From: Saccharothrix tamanrassetensis
GTDB taxonomy: Bacteria; Actinomycetota; Actinomycetes; Mycobacteriales; Pseudonocardiaceae
DNA length: 64,000 nt
Reading direction: 5' to 3'
NCBI RefSeq assembly: GCF_014203665.1
Contig: NZ_JACHJN010000005.1
Span: 310,001-374,000 of the forward strand
Shown: positions 7,332 to 16,491 of the stretch, piece by piece
Layout: each line of letters begins with the position of its first letter
Position numbering within the stretch: the first letter of the stretch is position 1
The notes under the pieces: generated by a model
Told to the model about the DNA's origin: nothing
Seen by the model: the letters and a program-made list of their open reading frames with translations, nothing else
Databases searched by the model: none
Made by a program: the position numbers and the translations under genes

Positions 7332-8435
7332 ATGTCGCTGGCCGGCGCCGTCGGTCCTGTCACACACGCCACGTTGGACGACACGCTGCCCCAGCGGTTG
7401 CACGAGGAGTTGGAGACGTTCCTGCGGCGGAACCCCCACCGGGACCTCGCGCCGGAACTCGTCGGCGAGCTCACCGCTCTGGTGCTGTCCGGCGGCAAGC
7501 GCCTCCGCCCCACGTTCGCCTGGTGGGGGTGGCGCGCGGCCGGCGGCGAATCCGGCGGCCCGCTCGCCGACGTGGTCCTGCGGGCACTGGTCGCACTCGA
7601 ACTCCTCCAGGCCTGCGCGCTGGTGCACGACGACGTCATGGACCGTTCCACCACCCGCCGGGGCAGGCCCACCGCCCACCGGCTCTTCGCCGCCCGCCAC
7701 CGCCGGGACCGCTGGGCGGGCGACGCCGACCACTACGGCGACTGCGCGGCCATCCTGGTCGGCGACCTGGCGCTGGCGTGGGCGGACGACGCGCTGGTCA
7801 CCGCCGGGCTGCCGGCCGACGCGCTGGGCCGCGCCTGGCAGCCGTGGCAGGCGATGCGCACCGAGATGATCGCGGGCCAGCACCTCGACCTGCTGGCCGG
7901 CACCCGCCGGGAGGAGTCGGTGGCGGAGACGGTGCGGGTCGCCGGCCTCAAGACCGCCTCCTACACCGTGCAACGCCCGCTGCACCTGGGCGCCGCGCTG
8001 GCCGGGGCCGATCCCGGGGTCACCGAGGCGCTGTGCGCGTTCGGCCGCGACATCGGGGTGGCCTACCAACTGCGCGACGACCTGCTCGGCGTGTTCGGCG
8101 ACGAGCAGGTCACCGGCAAACCCGTCGGGGACGACCTGCGGGAGGGCAAGCGCACCCCGCTGATGGCCACCGCGCTGCGGCTCGCCCGCGCCGCCGATCG
8201 CACGGACGCGATCCGGCAGCTGCGGCACTGCCTCGACGGCGGCGCGGTCGACCCGGGCACCATCGCCGAGGTGCGGGCGCTGCTGCACGACCTCGGCGCG
8301 GTCGCCGCCATCGAGCAGTGGATCGCGGAACTCGCCCAGCGGGGACTCCGGGCCCTCGCCCGTGCGCCCATCGACCCCACGGCCCGCGGCCGGCTCGTCA
8401 GCCTGGCCGCCAAGGCCACGACCAGGAAGCGGTGA
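7332..8435 (+). CDS. crtE: Geranylgeranyl diphosphate synthase CrtE (polyprenyl synthetase)
   Basis: Makes the C20 precursor GGPP for phytoene. The 367-residue protein has the first aspartate-rich motif DDVMD (100-104) within LVHDDVMDRSTTRRG and the second DDLLGVFGD (249-257), plus GGKRLRP (about 54-60) for substrate binding. The ATG is preceded by AGGAG with good spacing. It is followed 4 bases later by the crtI start, so the two are co-transcribed. Confidence 0.88.
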   Translation: MSLAGAVGPVTHATLDDTLPQRLHEELETFLRRNPHRDLAPELVGELTALVLSGGKRLRPTFAWWGWRAAGGESGGPLADVVLRALVALELLQACALVHDDVMDRSTTRRGRPTAHRLFAARHRRDRWAGDADHYGDCAAILVGDLALAWADDALVTAGLPADALGRAWQPWQAMRTEMIAGQHLDLLAGTRREESVAETVRVAGLKTASYTVQRPLHLGAALAGADPGVTEALCAFGRDIGVAYQLRDDLLGVFGDEQVTGKPVGDDLREGKRTPLMATALRLARAADRTDAIRQLRHCLDGGAVDPGTIAEVRALLHDLGAVAAIEQWIAELAQRGLRALARAPIDPTARGRLVSLAAKATTRKR

Positions 8436-8439
8436 CACC

Positions 8440-9906
8440 GTGGTGCACGTCGTGCGCGGACGGACGGACTCCGTCGTCGTGGTCGGTGCCGGGCTCGCCG
8501 GCCTGTCGGCCGCGCTCCACCTGCGCGGCGCGGGCCACCAGGTGACCGTCGTGGAGCAGCGCGGCCATCCCGGCGGCCTGGCCGGTCGGTCCGATGTGGA
8601 CGGTCACCGGCTGGACACCGGACCCACCGTGCTCACCATGCCCGAACTCCTGGACGAGGCGTTCTCCGCAGTCGGGCAACGGCTTTCCGACCGGCTGGAG
8701 CTGCTGCCGCTGCACCCGGCGTACCGGGCGACGTTCGCCGACGGCAGCGCGCTCGACGTGCACACCGACGCGGAGCGGATGGAACAGGAGGTGCGCGACT
8801 TCGCGGGCGGCCGGGAAGCCGGCGGCTACCGCCGGCTGCGCGCCTGGCTGACCCGACTGCACGAGGTCGAACGCGAGCGGTTCATCGGTGCGAACCTGGA
8901 CTCGCCGCTGGACCTGCTCGGTCGCGACCTGGCGGCGCTGGCCGCGCTCGGCGGTTTCGGCAGCCTGTCGCGGGCGGTCGGGCGCTTCCTGGACGACCCG
9001 CGCCTGCGCCGCGTCTTCACCTTCCAGTCGCTCTACGCCGGTGTCGCACCGCGCGACGCCCTCGCCGCGTACGCCGTCATCGCCTACATGGACACCGTCG
9101 CGGGCGTCTGGTTCCCGCGCGGCGGAATGCGAGCCGTGCCGCAGGCGCTGGCCGACGCCGCCCTGGACGCCGGCGTCGAGTTCCACTACGACACCGAAGT
9201 CACCGCACTGGAACGCGCCGGGTCGCGCGTCACCGCCGTGCGCACCGCCGGGGACCGGATCCCGTGCGACGCCGTAGTGCTGGCCACCGGCCCCGCGCAG
9301 TCCACCCGGCTGCTGCACGGCCGCCCCCGCAGGCCCGTGCCGCTGCGCTGGTCGCCGTCGGCGGTGGTGGTGCACCTGAGCGCGCCGGAAGCCTCCGCCG
9401 ACCTCGCCCACCACACCATCTCCTTCGGCGAGGCGTGGGACGGGACCTTCGACGAGATCATCCGCGCCGGCCGGCTCATGTCCGACCCGTCACTGCTGCT
9501 CACCACGCCCAGCCTCACCGACCCGGCCCTCGCGCCCGCCGGCAGGCACCTGCACTACGTGCTGGCCCCGTGCCCCAACCTGGACAGCGCGCCGTTGCGG
9601 TGGGACGCCCTCGGCCCGCGCTACGCCGACGAGCTGGTGGCCGAACTGACCCGCCGCAAGCTGCTCGTCACCGACGTGACGCGGCTGGCGACGACCACGC
9701 CGGACGACTGGGCGACGCTCGGGCAGGCCGCCGGAACCCCGTTCTCGGCCGCCCACACGTTCGGCCAGACCGGCCCGTTCCGGCCGCGCAACCTGCCCCA
9801 CCGCCGCGGCAACGTCGTCCTCGCCGGCAGCGGCACCACACCCGGTGTGGGCATCCCGCCCGTCCTCATCTCCGGGCGTCTCGCCGCGGAACGACTCCGG
9901 CGTTGA
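8440..9906 (+). CDS. crtI: Phytoene desaturase CrtI
   Basis: FAD-dependent enzyme that desaturates phytoene to lycopene. The frame from GTG 8440 gives 488 residues; the adjacent GTG at 8443 is equally possible. Near the N-terminus is the dinucleotide motif VVVVGAGLAGLSAALHLRGAG with PGGLAGR. The C-terminus ends with the bacterial phytoene-desaturase signature GSGTTPGVGIPPVLISG. Both are diagnostic for the CrtI family. AGGAAG at 8424-8429 is the likely ribosome site. Operon partner of crtE. Confidence 0.9.
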   Translation: MVHVVRGRTDSVVVVGAGLAGLSAALHLRGAGHQVTVVEQRGHPGGLAGRSDVDGHRLDTGPTVLTMPELLDEAFSAVGQRLSDRLELLPLHPAYRATFADGSALDVHTDAERMEQEVRDFAGGREAGGYRRLRAWLTRLHEVERERFIGANLDSPLDLLGRDLAALAALGGFGSLSRAVGRFLDDPRLRRVFTFQSLYAGVAPRDALAAYAVIAYMDTVAGVWFPRGGMRAVPQALADAALDAGVEFHYDTEVTALERAGSRVTAVRTAGDRIPCDAVVLATGPAQSTRLLHGRPRRPVPLRWSPSAVVVHLSAPEASADLAHHTISFGEAWDGTFDEIIRAGRLMSDPSLLLTTPSLTDPALAPAGRHLHYVLAPCPNLDSAPLRWDALGPRYADELVAELTRRKLLVTDVTRLATTTPDDWATLGQAAGTPFSAAHTFGQTGPFRPRNLPHRRGNVVLAGSGTTPGVGIPPVLISGRLAAERLRR

Positions 9907-9995
9907 GGGGTCGGTCTATTTCGCGGCGGTCCACTCGAATGGTTTCACTCGAATGGCCCAGCAGTACCGAGCAATTCGTCACGGACGCTATTCGA

Positions 9996-10009
9996 CACTC
10001 GTCCGAGTG
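9996..10009. promoter_or_regulatory. CACTCG-NN-CGAGTG palindrome, copy 1
   Basis: A perfect 6+6 palindrome with a TC spacer, ending 81 bases before the ATG at 10091. Two half-sites (CCACTCGAATGG and TTCACTCGAATGG, about 9935-9958) lie just upstream. The flank TATTCGaCACTCG matches the copy upstream of the polysaccharide operon (TATTCGtCACTCG on the minus strand near 63553). No known regulator is assigned. Confidence 0.5.
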
Positions 10010-10090
10010 ATTTCACCGTCAATGACTTTTGACGCGCGGGCCCGGGGTACCTGGGGTGCGTCCAGTCACCGGATCACTTGGAGAACGCCC

Positions 10091-10633
10091 ATGAAGGTCA
10101 AGGCAATCGCGCTCATCGGCCTCGCGACGGCGGCACTGGCCGTGCTCCCGACCGCCGCCTACGCCTCCTGTTCGATGGATACCGGGCAGACGGCGTCGGT
10201 ATCCGGTGCGGTGGACGAGGAACTGGCCAGGCTCGCGCCCTGGAAACCGGGCTCGGACCCGCGGGACGTGGCCTGGCTGAAGGCCAACCTGGTGGACATG
10301 GTGCCGGACTGGCTGCCCGAGACCAGGGACCTCGCGACCCGCGCCAAGCCGGAGATCGACCAGTTGATCGAGAAGTGCTACCAGGCCGCCGACTACAGCG
10401 CCGTCGAACCGGGGCCGGACGATTTCTTCTCGTGCGTCAAACGGGCCGTGCTGACGGAGTTCCTGCCCACCCACCTGGCGGACTGGAGCGCCGTCTGCGG
10501 TGAGGTGCGAAACGCCGTCCAGGACCCGGGGATCGAGCAGAAGATCCGCGAGTGGGCCCGCAAGTGGGTCGACGCCTTCATCGAACACGTGAACTCGCGA
10601 CCGACCCGGCACCTGGCGATGCCCGCGCTGTGA
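10091..10633 (+). CDS. Small secreted protein of unknown function
   Basis: 180 residues. A clear Sec signal peptide occupies residues 1-26 (MKVKAIALIG followed by a hydrophobic core and AYA-S). The mature part is acidic, rich in Trp and helix-forming residues, and has four cysteines (first at 27) that could form two disulphides. No family recognised. The gene stands alone, 185 bases after crtI, behind its own regulatory palindrome that is shared with polysaccharide genes. A role at the cell surface is inference. GGAG before the ATG supports the start. Confidence 0.6.
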   Translation: MKVKAIALIGLATAALAVLPTAAYASCSMDTGQTASVSGAVDEELARLAPWKPGSDPRDVAWLKANLVDMVPDWLPETRDLATRAKPEIDQLIEKCYQAADYSAVEPGPDDFFSCVKRAVLTEFLPTHLADWSAVCGEVRNAVQDPGIEQKIREWARKWVDAFIEHVNSRPTRHLAMPAL

Positions 10634-11249
10634 CCCGGGCGGCAGTTCCCGGCCCACCACCCTGCGGCAGGTCGCGATTCACGTCTCCCGGTGTCCCCAA
10701 CCCGCCTCGACTCTGAGCACGACGTCGCCCGGAGTGCGTCCCGCTGCCGGGGCGCACTCGACGGCGGCCACCCCGACCGGGAGGCACTGCCGGCCCGGTC
10801 GGCTGTCGAAGGTCGGTCCGGACGGCATCCGGTCCGCACCCGGCAGAGGGTGACTGTTGTCTCACGCTCGTGGGTGTCTGCAATCTGGCCGCCTGCACCT
10901 ACCGCAAGCCTGACCACGTGCACTCCTTGTTCTATCGCGTCCCTCGCCCCTCCTCGGTCGCACCCTGTACGCAACTGTGGCCACGCCGGTTGCACACCCG
11001 CGGTGACGGTCGGGACGGGAAGCCTAGGCTCGGTGGGTGGACTTTTCGGCCGCCGGGAACATCGACCGTCGGCCCACCCATGACGCTCGACCGCGGGTAG
11101 CGCATCGGCTACCTGGTGCGATGACTCCGGCCGGCGGCACCGGAACAGGAACGACCACCGTCCGGCCCCGTCGCGTCGGCGGGCTCGGCCGAACGGGGTG
11201 TCGTTGCACCCCACGCATCACCTCTGCTCGAAGATGTCGCAAACCGCCG
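10634..11249. other. Long intergenic stretch, no gene supported
   Basis: About 615 bases with short open frames in all directions but none with recognisable protein character or a convincing ribosome site. A weak promoter-like pair GTGACG (11003-11008) and TAGGCT (11025-11030) with 16 bases between might add a second start for the downstream sugar operon. Confidence 0.4.
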
Positions 11250-11278
11250 TTGACTGTGCAACATTGCGCACGTAGTGT
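11250..11278 (+). promoter_or_regulatory. Promoter of the sugar ABC operon with an embedded inverted repeat
   Basis: TTGACT (11250-11255) and TAGTGT (11273-11278) are 17 bases apart, a good housekeeping-type promoter. The spacer holds GTGCAACATTGCGCAC (11256-11271), which contains the palindrome GCAA-CA-TTGC and outer GTGC/GCAC arms. An operator of LacI-family type in this position would repress the operon until its sugar is present; that is inference. Confidence 0.55.
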
Positions 11279-11356
11279 CCGCTCCATCGCAACGGCTGTC
11301 GGCCCTGGTCGGCAGTGTCACGGCCGGCTTGGCGCGAGCAGCGCGAGGAGAACTGA

Positions 11357-12613
11357 ATGAACAACCGTTGGTGGAAGGTGGCTCTGGCGGCGACCGTCGT
11401 CCTGGGCGCGAGCGCCTGTGGCGGCGCGGCGTCCTCGGACGGTCCCGTCACGATCACCTACGCGGTCTGGGACAAGGAACAGGTGCCCGCGATGGAGAAG
11501 ATCGCGGCCGAGTTCGAGAAGGCCCATTCCAACGTGGACGTGAAGGTCCAGCTCACCTCGAACAAGGAGTACTGGACGAAGCTCCAGACGGCGGTCACCG
11601 GCGGCAGCGCGCCCGACGTGTTCTGGATGAACGGCCCCAGGTTCCAGCTCTACGCCTCGCAGGGCGTGCTGCTGCCGCTCGACGAGCAGATCGACGCCGC
11701 CAAGGTGGACACCGGCGCGTTCCCCGAGGCGCTGGTCGACCTCTACACCTACCAGGGCAAGAAGTACGGGCTGCCCAAGGACTTCGACACGATCGGCCTC
11801 TGGTACAACAAGACGCTGTTCGACGCCGCCGGGGTGGGCTACCCCGACGCGAACTGGACCTGGGACGACCTGCGCGAGGCCGCGCGGAAGCTGACCGACC
11901 CGGCCAAGGGGCAGTACGGCATCGCCGCGGCGGCCGACTCGCAGGCCAACTACTACAACACCATCTTCCAGGCCGGTGGCTCCGTCATCTCCGCCGACGG
12001 GAAGAAGTCCGGCTTCGACGACCCGGCCACCGTGGAGGGGCTGCGGTTCTGGGTCGACCTGATCAACAAGGACAAGGTGTCGCCGACCATCCAGCAGATG
12101 TCGGACACCGAGCCCGCCCAGATGTTCTCCTCCGGCAAGGTCGCCATGTACTACGGCGGTTCGTGGGAGGCCGTCGGGTTCGCCAAGAACGCCGACCTGA
12201 CCGGCAAGGTGGACGTCGCGCCGCTGCCCAAGGGCAAGAAGGAGGCCGTCGTCATCCACGGTCTGTCCAACGTGGCCTACGCCAAGTCGAAGCACCCCGA
12301 GGAGGCCGCCCGGTTCGCCGTCTTCGCCGGGTCGCCGGAGGCGCAGCGCATCCAGGCCGAGACCGGCGCGGTGATCTCCGCCTACCAGGGCACCCAGGAC
12401 GCGTGGCTCAAGGCGACGCCGCAGTACCGGCTCCAGGCGTTCCTGGACCAGGTGCCGGACTCGGTGCCGCTGCCGCACTCGAAGAACACCGCCGCGTGGA
12501 CCAAGAAGGCCGAGGAACTGCTGCTCAAGGCGTGGTCCGGTGAGCAGGACGTCACGGAGGTCGCCAAGACGCTGGCCGAGGCCGTGAACACCGAGTTGGG
12601 CAACGAGAAGTGA
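11357..12613 (+). CDS. Sugar ABC transporter substrate-binding lipoprotein
   Basis: 418 residues, solute-binding protein family 1 (extracellular sugar binding). The lipobox LGASAC puts the lipidated cysteine at residue 21. Typical features are VTITYAVWDKEQVPAMEKI near the N-terminus of the mature protein, PDVFWMNG, and GLPKDFDTIGLWYNKTLFDAAG. It captures a sugar or oligosaccharide outside the membrane and hands it to the two permeases that follow. The stop overlaps the permease GTG. The sugar cannot be told from sequence. Confidence 0.85.
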   Translation: MNNRWWKVALAATVVLGASACGGAASSDGPVTITYAVWDKEQVPAMEKIAAEFEKAHSNVDVKVQLTSNKEYWTKLQTAVTGGSAPDVFWMNGPRFQLYASQGVLLPLDEQIDAAKVDTGAFPEALVDLYTYQGKKYGLPKDFDTIGLWYNKTLFDAAGVGYPDANWTWDDLREAARKLTDPAKGQYGIAAAADSQANYYNTIFQAGGSVISADGKKSGFDDPATVEGLRFWVDLINKDKVSPTIQQMSDTEPAQMFSSGKVAMYYGGSWEAVGFAKNADLTGKVDVAPLPKGKKEAVVIHGLSNVAYAKSKHPEEAARFAVFAGSPEAQRIQAETGAVISAYQGTQDAWLKATPQYRLQAFLDQVPDSVPLPHSKNTAAWTKKAEELLLKAWSGEQDVTEVAKTLAEAVNTELGNEK

Positions 12614-13587
12614 CCGCCGTCGCCGACCAGTCCGTGGCCGCGGAGGTCCCCGCGGCCACGGGCCGGCCAGCGCGCAAGCGGCGGCCGACGACCGTCGCCG
12701 GGCGGTGGGAGTGGCTGTGGGGCCTGGCGTTCATCGCGCCGACGGGACTGGGCCTGCTGGTCTTCTACATCTGGCCGGTGTTCCAGACGCTGTACTACAG
12801 CTTCACGGAGTGGGGCGCGTTCGGCGGGCACGTCTGGGTCGGCACCGAGAACTACGTGAAGCTCCTCGGCGACCCGGAGGTCCTCAAGGCGCTGAAGAAC
12901 ACCCTCGTCTACTCGGGACTGGTCCTGCTCGGCGTCCCCGTCTCGCTGGTGCTGGCCGCGCTGATCAACACGCCGGGCCTGCGCGGCGCGGCGGTGTACC
13001 GGGTGCTGTACTTCCTGCCCGTGGTCACCATGCCCGCCGCGGTGGGCATGGTGTGGCGGTGGCTCTACAACGGCGACCTCGGCCTGGTCAACCACGTGCT
13101 GTCGCTGATCGGCATCAGCGGGCAGCACTGGGTGGCCGACCCGCGCTTCGCCCTGTACGCCACGGCGGTCGTGGGTGTCTGGATGACCGTCGGCTACAAC
13201 ATGGTGATCTTCGCCGCCGGCCTGAACGGCATCCCCCGGGACTACTACGAGGCCGCCGAACTGGACGGCGCGGGCCGCATCCGCCAGTTCTTCTCCATCA
13301 CGCTGCCGATGCTCAGCCCCACCGCGTTCTTCATCACGGTGCTGACGTCCATCGGCGCGTTGCAGGTGTTCGACGTCATCTACCTGATGCTGGGCACGAA
13401 CAGCTCGGCGCTGCGCAACCCGGCGATCGACGAGAACAAGACGATCGTGTTCCTGTTCTACGAACGGGCCTTCATCGACAACGACAAGGGCTACGCGGCG
13501 GCGATCGCGTTCGTGCTGCTGCTGGTGATCCTGGTGCTGACCGTGATCCAGTTCCGGGCGCAGAAGAGGTGGGTGCACTATGCCTAG
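12610..13587 (+). CDS. Sugar ABC transporter permease 1 (UgpA/MsmF type)
   Basis: 325 residues. A cytoplasmic N-terminal stretch (about 1-35, Ala/Arg-rich) is followed by six predicted membrane helices. The cytoplasmic EAA loop is clear (YYEAAELDGAGRIRQFFSITLPML), the coupling site for the ATPase. The GTG start overlaps the upstream stop by 4 bases and the end overlaps permease 2 by 8 bases. Confidence 0.87.
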   Translation: MTAVADQSVAAEVPAATGRPARKRRPTTVAGRWEWLWGLAFIAPTGLGLLVFYIWPVFQTLYYSFTEWGAFGGHVWVGTENYVKLLGDPEVLKALKNTLVYSGLVLLGVPVSLVLAALINTPGLRGAAVYRVLYFLPVVTMPAAVGMVWRWLYNGDLGLVNHVLSLIGISGQHWVADPRFALYATAVVGVWMTVGYNMVIFAAGLNGIPRDYYEAAELDGAGRIRQFFSITLPMLSPTAFFITVLTSIGALQVFDVIYLMLGTNSSALRNPAIDENKTIVFLFYERAFIDNDKGYAAAIAFVLLLVILVLTVIQFRAQKRWVHYA

Positions 13588-14413
13588 CCGGGTCGATCGG
13601 CGCCACACCACCTGGCACGTGCACCTCGTGCTCGTGGTCGGCGCGCTGGTGATGGTGGCTCCGCTGGCGTGGGAGTTCCTCACGTCGGTGAAGTCGTTCG
13701 GCGAGTCGGTGCGGGTGCCGCCGACGATCCTGCCGGAGACCTGGGACTGGTCGAACTACGGCAAGGTGTTCGAGGCGGTGCCGTTCGGCGAGCAGTTCCT
13801 GAACACGGTGCTGATGACCGCCGGGCGGACCGCCGGCCAGCTGCTGATGTGCTCGATGGCCGCGTACGCCTTCGCCCGGCTCCGGTTCCCCGGGCGGGAC
13901 GCGTTCTTCCTGCTGTTCCTGTCCGTGCTGATGGTGCCGAGCCAGCTGTTCCTGATCCCGCAGTACCAGATCATGCAGGAGCTGGGCTGGCTGAACTCGC
14001 TGCCGGCGCTGATCGTGCCGGGCATGTTCAGCGCGTTCGGCACGTTCCTGCTGCGGCAGTTCTTCCTGTCCCTGCCCAAGGACCTGGAGGAGGCGGCGGC
14101 GCTGGACGGTGCGAACCCGCTGCGCATCTACTGGCACGTCATGCTCCCGCTGGCCCGGCCGGGACTGGTGGCGCTGGGCATCCTGACCGTGCTGTGGTCG
14201 TGGAACGACCTGCTGTGGCCGCTGGTCGCGAACAACGACCCGGAGAAGATGACCCTGTCGGCCGGGCTCGCCACGCTCAAGGGCGAGCACCTGACCGACT
14301 ACCCGGTGCTGATGGCGGGGTCGCTGCTGGCCACGCTGCCCGTCATCGCGGTGTTCGTGGTCATGCAACGCCGGGTGCTGGAAGGCATCGCCTTCACCGG
14401 AACGAAGGGATAG
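13580..14413 (+). CDS. Sugar ABC transporter permease 2 (UgpE/MsmG type)
   Basis: 277 residues with six membrane helices. The EAA motif EEAAALDGANPLRIYWHVML is followed by PLARPG. The length is typical of the second permease of carbohydrate importers. No ATP-binding protein follows, so the pair probably uses a shared MsiK-like ATPase encoded elsewhere, as is common in actinobacteria (established for MsiK; inferred here). Confidence 0.87.
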   Translation: MPSRVDRRHTTWHVHLVLVVGALVMVAPLAWEFLTSVKSFGESVRVPPTILPETWDWSNYGKVFEAVPFGEQFLNTVLMTAGRTAGQLLMCSMAAYAFARLRFPGRDAFFLLFLSVLMVPSQLFLIPQYQIMQELGWLNSLPALIVPGMFSAFGTFLLRQFFLSLPKDLEEAAALDGANPLRIYWHVMLPLARPGLVALGILTVLWSWNDLLWPLVANNDPEKMTLSAGLATLKGEHLTDYPVLMAGSLLATLPVIAVFVVMQRRVLEGIAFTGTKG

Positions 14414-14416
14414 CGC

Positions 14417-15592
14417 ATGGAGGACCTGCGGGTCGGTGTCATCGGCTACGGGCTGCGCGGACCGCTCGCGCGCCACGCCCACCAGCCCGGCCGGGGTTCG
14501 GCGGTGGTGGCGGTGGGCGACCCCCGACCGGAGCGGCGGGAACTCGCCGGCGCCGACTTCGGCCCGGACGTGCTCCTCACCGACGACCCGGGCGAGGTGC
14601 TGCGGGCGGGGCTGGACGCGGTGTTCGTGCTCAGCCCGGACCACCTGCACGCCGAGCACGCCCTGGCGGCGTTCGACGCGGGCGTGCCGGTGTACCTGGA
14701 GAAGCCGCTGGCGATCACGCTGGAGGAGTGCGACGCGCTGCTGGGCCGGGCGCGCGAGGCCGGGGTGAAGCTCTACATCGGCCACAACATGCGGCACATG
14801 CCGGTCGTCCAGACGATGCGGCAGCTCATCCTCGACGGCGCCATCGGCGAGGTGAAAGCGGTGTGGTGCAGGCACTTCGTCGGGCACGGCGGCGACTACT
14901 ACTTCAAGGACTGGCACGCCGAACGCGCCAAGGGCACCGGCCTGCTGCTGCAGAAGGCCGCGCACGACATCGACGTGATCCACTGGCTGGCCGGCGGCTA
15001 CACCAGGCGGGTCAACGCGATGGGCGCGCTGACCCTGTACGACCGCGTCACGGACCGCGCGCCGGCCGCGCCGTTCTCGGAGTACAAGGCGAGCCACGAA
15101 CTGGAGACCTGGCCGCCGCTGGCGCAGACCGGGCTCAACCCGGTGATCGACGTCGAGGACCTGAGCATGGTCAACATGGCGCTGGACAACGGCGTGCTGG
15201 CGACCTACGAGCAGTGCCACTACACGCCGGACTACTGGCGCAACTACACGGTCATCGGCACCGAGGGCCGGCTGGAGAACATCGGCGACACCTCGGACGC
15301 GACGGTCCACGTGTGGAACCGCCGCCACCGCGGCCACGCCCCGGCGGACGTGGTGGTGCCGGTGGCGTCGGCGGAGGGCGGCCACGGCGGTGCCGACCCC
15401 GGCATCGTGGCGGAGTTCCTCCGGTTCGTGCGCGAGGGCGGCGAGACGCTCACGTCACCGGTCGCGGCCCGTGAGGCCGTGGCGACCGGCTGCGCGGCGA
15501 CGGACTCGCTGCGGTCGGGCGGCGTCCCGATCGACATCCCCGCGGTGCCGGCCGACCTGCGGGGCTACTTCGCCGCTGGTCAGGCCGGCTAG
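14417..15592 (+). CDS. Gfo/Idh/MocA family oxidoreductase
   Basis: NAD(P)-dependent sugar or inositol dehydrogenase-like protein, 391 residues. The N-terminal Rossmann fold has RVGVIGYGLRGPLARHA. The family motif EKP is in VYLEKPLAITLEEC (about 95-108), and a catalytic-type lysine/histidine region LLLQKAAHDIDVIHWL lies near 175-190. Only 3 bases separate it from the permease gene, so it probably oxidises the imported sugar. A strong terminator follows. Confidence 0.82.
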   Translation: MEDLRVGVIGYGLRGPLARHAHQPGRGSAVVAVGDPRPERRELAGADFGPDVLLTDDPGEVLRAGLDAVFVLSPDHLHAEHALAAFDAGVPVYLEKPLAITLEECDALLGRAREAGVKLYIGHNMRHMPVVQTMRQLILDGAIGEVKAVWCRHFVGHGGDYYFKDWHAERAKGTGLLLQKAAHDIDVIHWLAGGYTRRVNAMGALTLYDRVTDRAPAAPFSEYKASHELETWPPLAQTGLNPVIDVEDLSMVNMALDNGVLATYEQCHYTPDYWRNYTVIGTEGRLENIGDTSDATVHVWNRRHRGHAPADVVVPVASAEGGHGGADPGIVAEFLRFVREGGETLTSPVAAREAVATGCAATDSLRSGGVPIDIPAVPADLRGYFAAGQAG

Positions 15593-15602
15593 CGCCGAGA
15601 CC

Positions 15603-15648
15603 GGACGTGCCGGCGCCCGGATGGGACGGGGGGAGCGCCGGCACGTCC
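15603..15648. terminator. Terminator of the sugar operon
   Basis: GGACGTGCCGGCGC (15603-15616) and GCGCCGGCACGTCC (15635-15648) form a perfect 14-bp stem with an 18-nt loop, 11 bases after the dehydrogenase stop. Confidence 0.75.
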
Positions 15649-15687
15649 TCCGACGGGGCCGGGCCGACCGGCCTACCCTCGGAACCC

Positions 15688-16326
15688 ATGAACACGGACG
15701 GATACCCGCCCGAGCCGTGGCACCTGCGCGGCGACGGCTGGGCCACGGCGTGGCTGGTGGACTCGGCGGCGCTGCCCGTGCTGCCCGCGTCGGTCACACC
15801 GTTGGCGCTGCTGGGCAAAGCCGTGGTGGTCACCGCGTTCGTCGACTACCAGCCGGGCGGCGTGCTCGCCTACCGCGAACTGCTGGCCGCGGTCCTGGTC
15901 CGGCGTGGTGCGCGGATCGGCCTGACGATCCCCCGCATCTGGGTCGACAGTCCCGCCTCGCGGGCCGGTGCACGCGCGCTGTGGGGCATCCCCAAGGACC
16001 TGGCCCGCTTCGACCTGACCCCGGCCGCGCGCTTCACCGCCTCCGCGCACGACGGGGACCACGCCATCGCCACGGCCCGCCTGACCGTGCCGGAGCGGTG
16101 GTGTCCGCTTCGGGCACGGACCACGATCTGGCAGGACGCGCCGGAAGGACTGGCCCGGACGCCGCTGCGGGTCCGTGGACGTGTCGCGCCCGCACGGTCG
16201 TCGTGGCGCATCGACGCCACCGGGCCACTGGGATGGCTCCGCGCGGCCCGTCCTCTGTTCGGACTGGCCATCACCGGGTTCCACCTCCGGTTCGGTCCCC
16301 GGCACGCTCCGACGCCGCGCCAGTGA
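15688..16326 (+). CDS. Acetoacetate decarboxylase (ADC) family protein
   Basis: 212 residues. Residues 6-200 resemble the ADC-like fold, including PWHLRGDGWATAWLVD at the start, VDYQPGGVLAYRELL in the middle and WGIPKDLARFDL, the region where true decarboxylases carry the Schiff-base lysine (here the K of IPKDLA). Members include real decarboxylases and many proteins of unknown activity. The ATG at 15688 is chosen because an upstream ATG at 15607 lies inside the terminator stem. Confidence 0.6.
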   Translation: MNTDGYPPEPWHLRGDGWATAWLVDSAALPVLPASVTPLALLGKAVVVTAFVDYQPGGVLAYRELLAAVLVRRGARIGLTIPRIWVDSPASRAGARALWGIPKDLARFDLTPAARFTASAHDGDHAIATARLTVPERWCPLRARTTIWQDAPEGLARTPLRVRGRVAPARSSWRIDATGPLGWLRAARPLFGLAITGFHLRFGPRHAPTPRQ

Positions 16327-16491
16327 CTTCGGCCTGTCACGTCCCGCCCGCCGGCCTCGTCCAGGGGGCATGATTTCCCTTCGCCCGGTCGGAGCGCACG
16401 GTACGGCGACGTGAGCAATGTGGACGCTCGCTGAGCGGCGGAATACGGTTCGGCAAGCCGGTTTGTCGTACCCCCGGCGTAGGTTCCGGTC

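Noticed and set aside
10634-11249. Small genes in the long gap before the sugar operon
   Set aside because: Frames of 76 to 130 codons exist but lack ribosome sites and have Arg/Pro/Ser-rich shadow composition.
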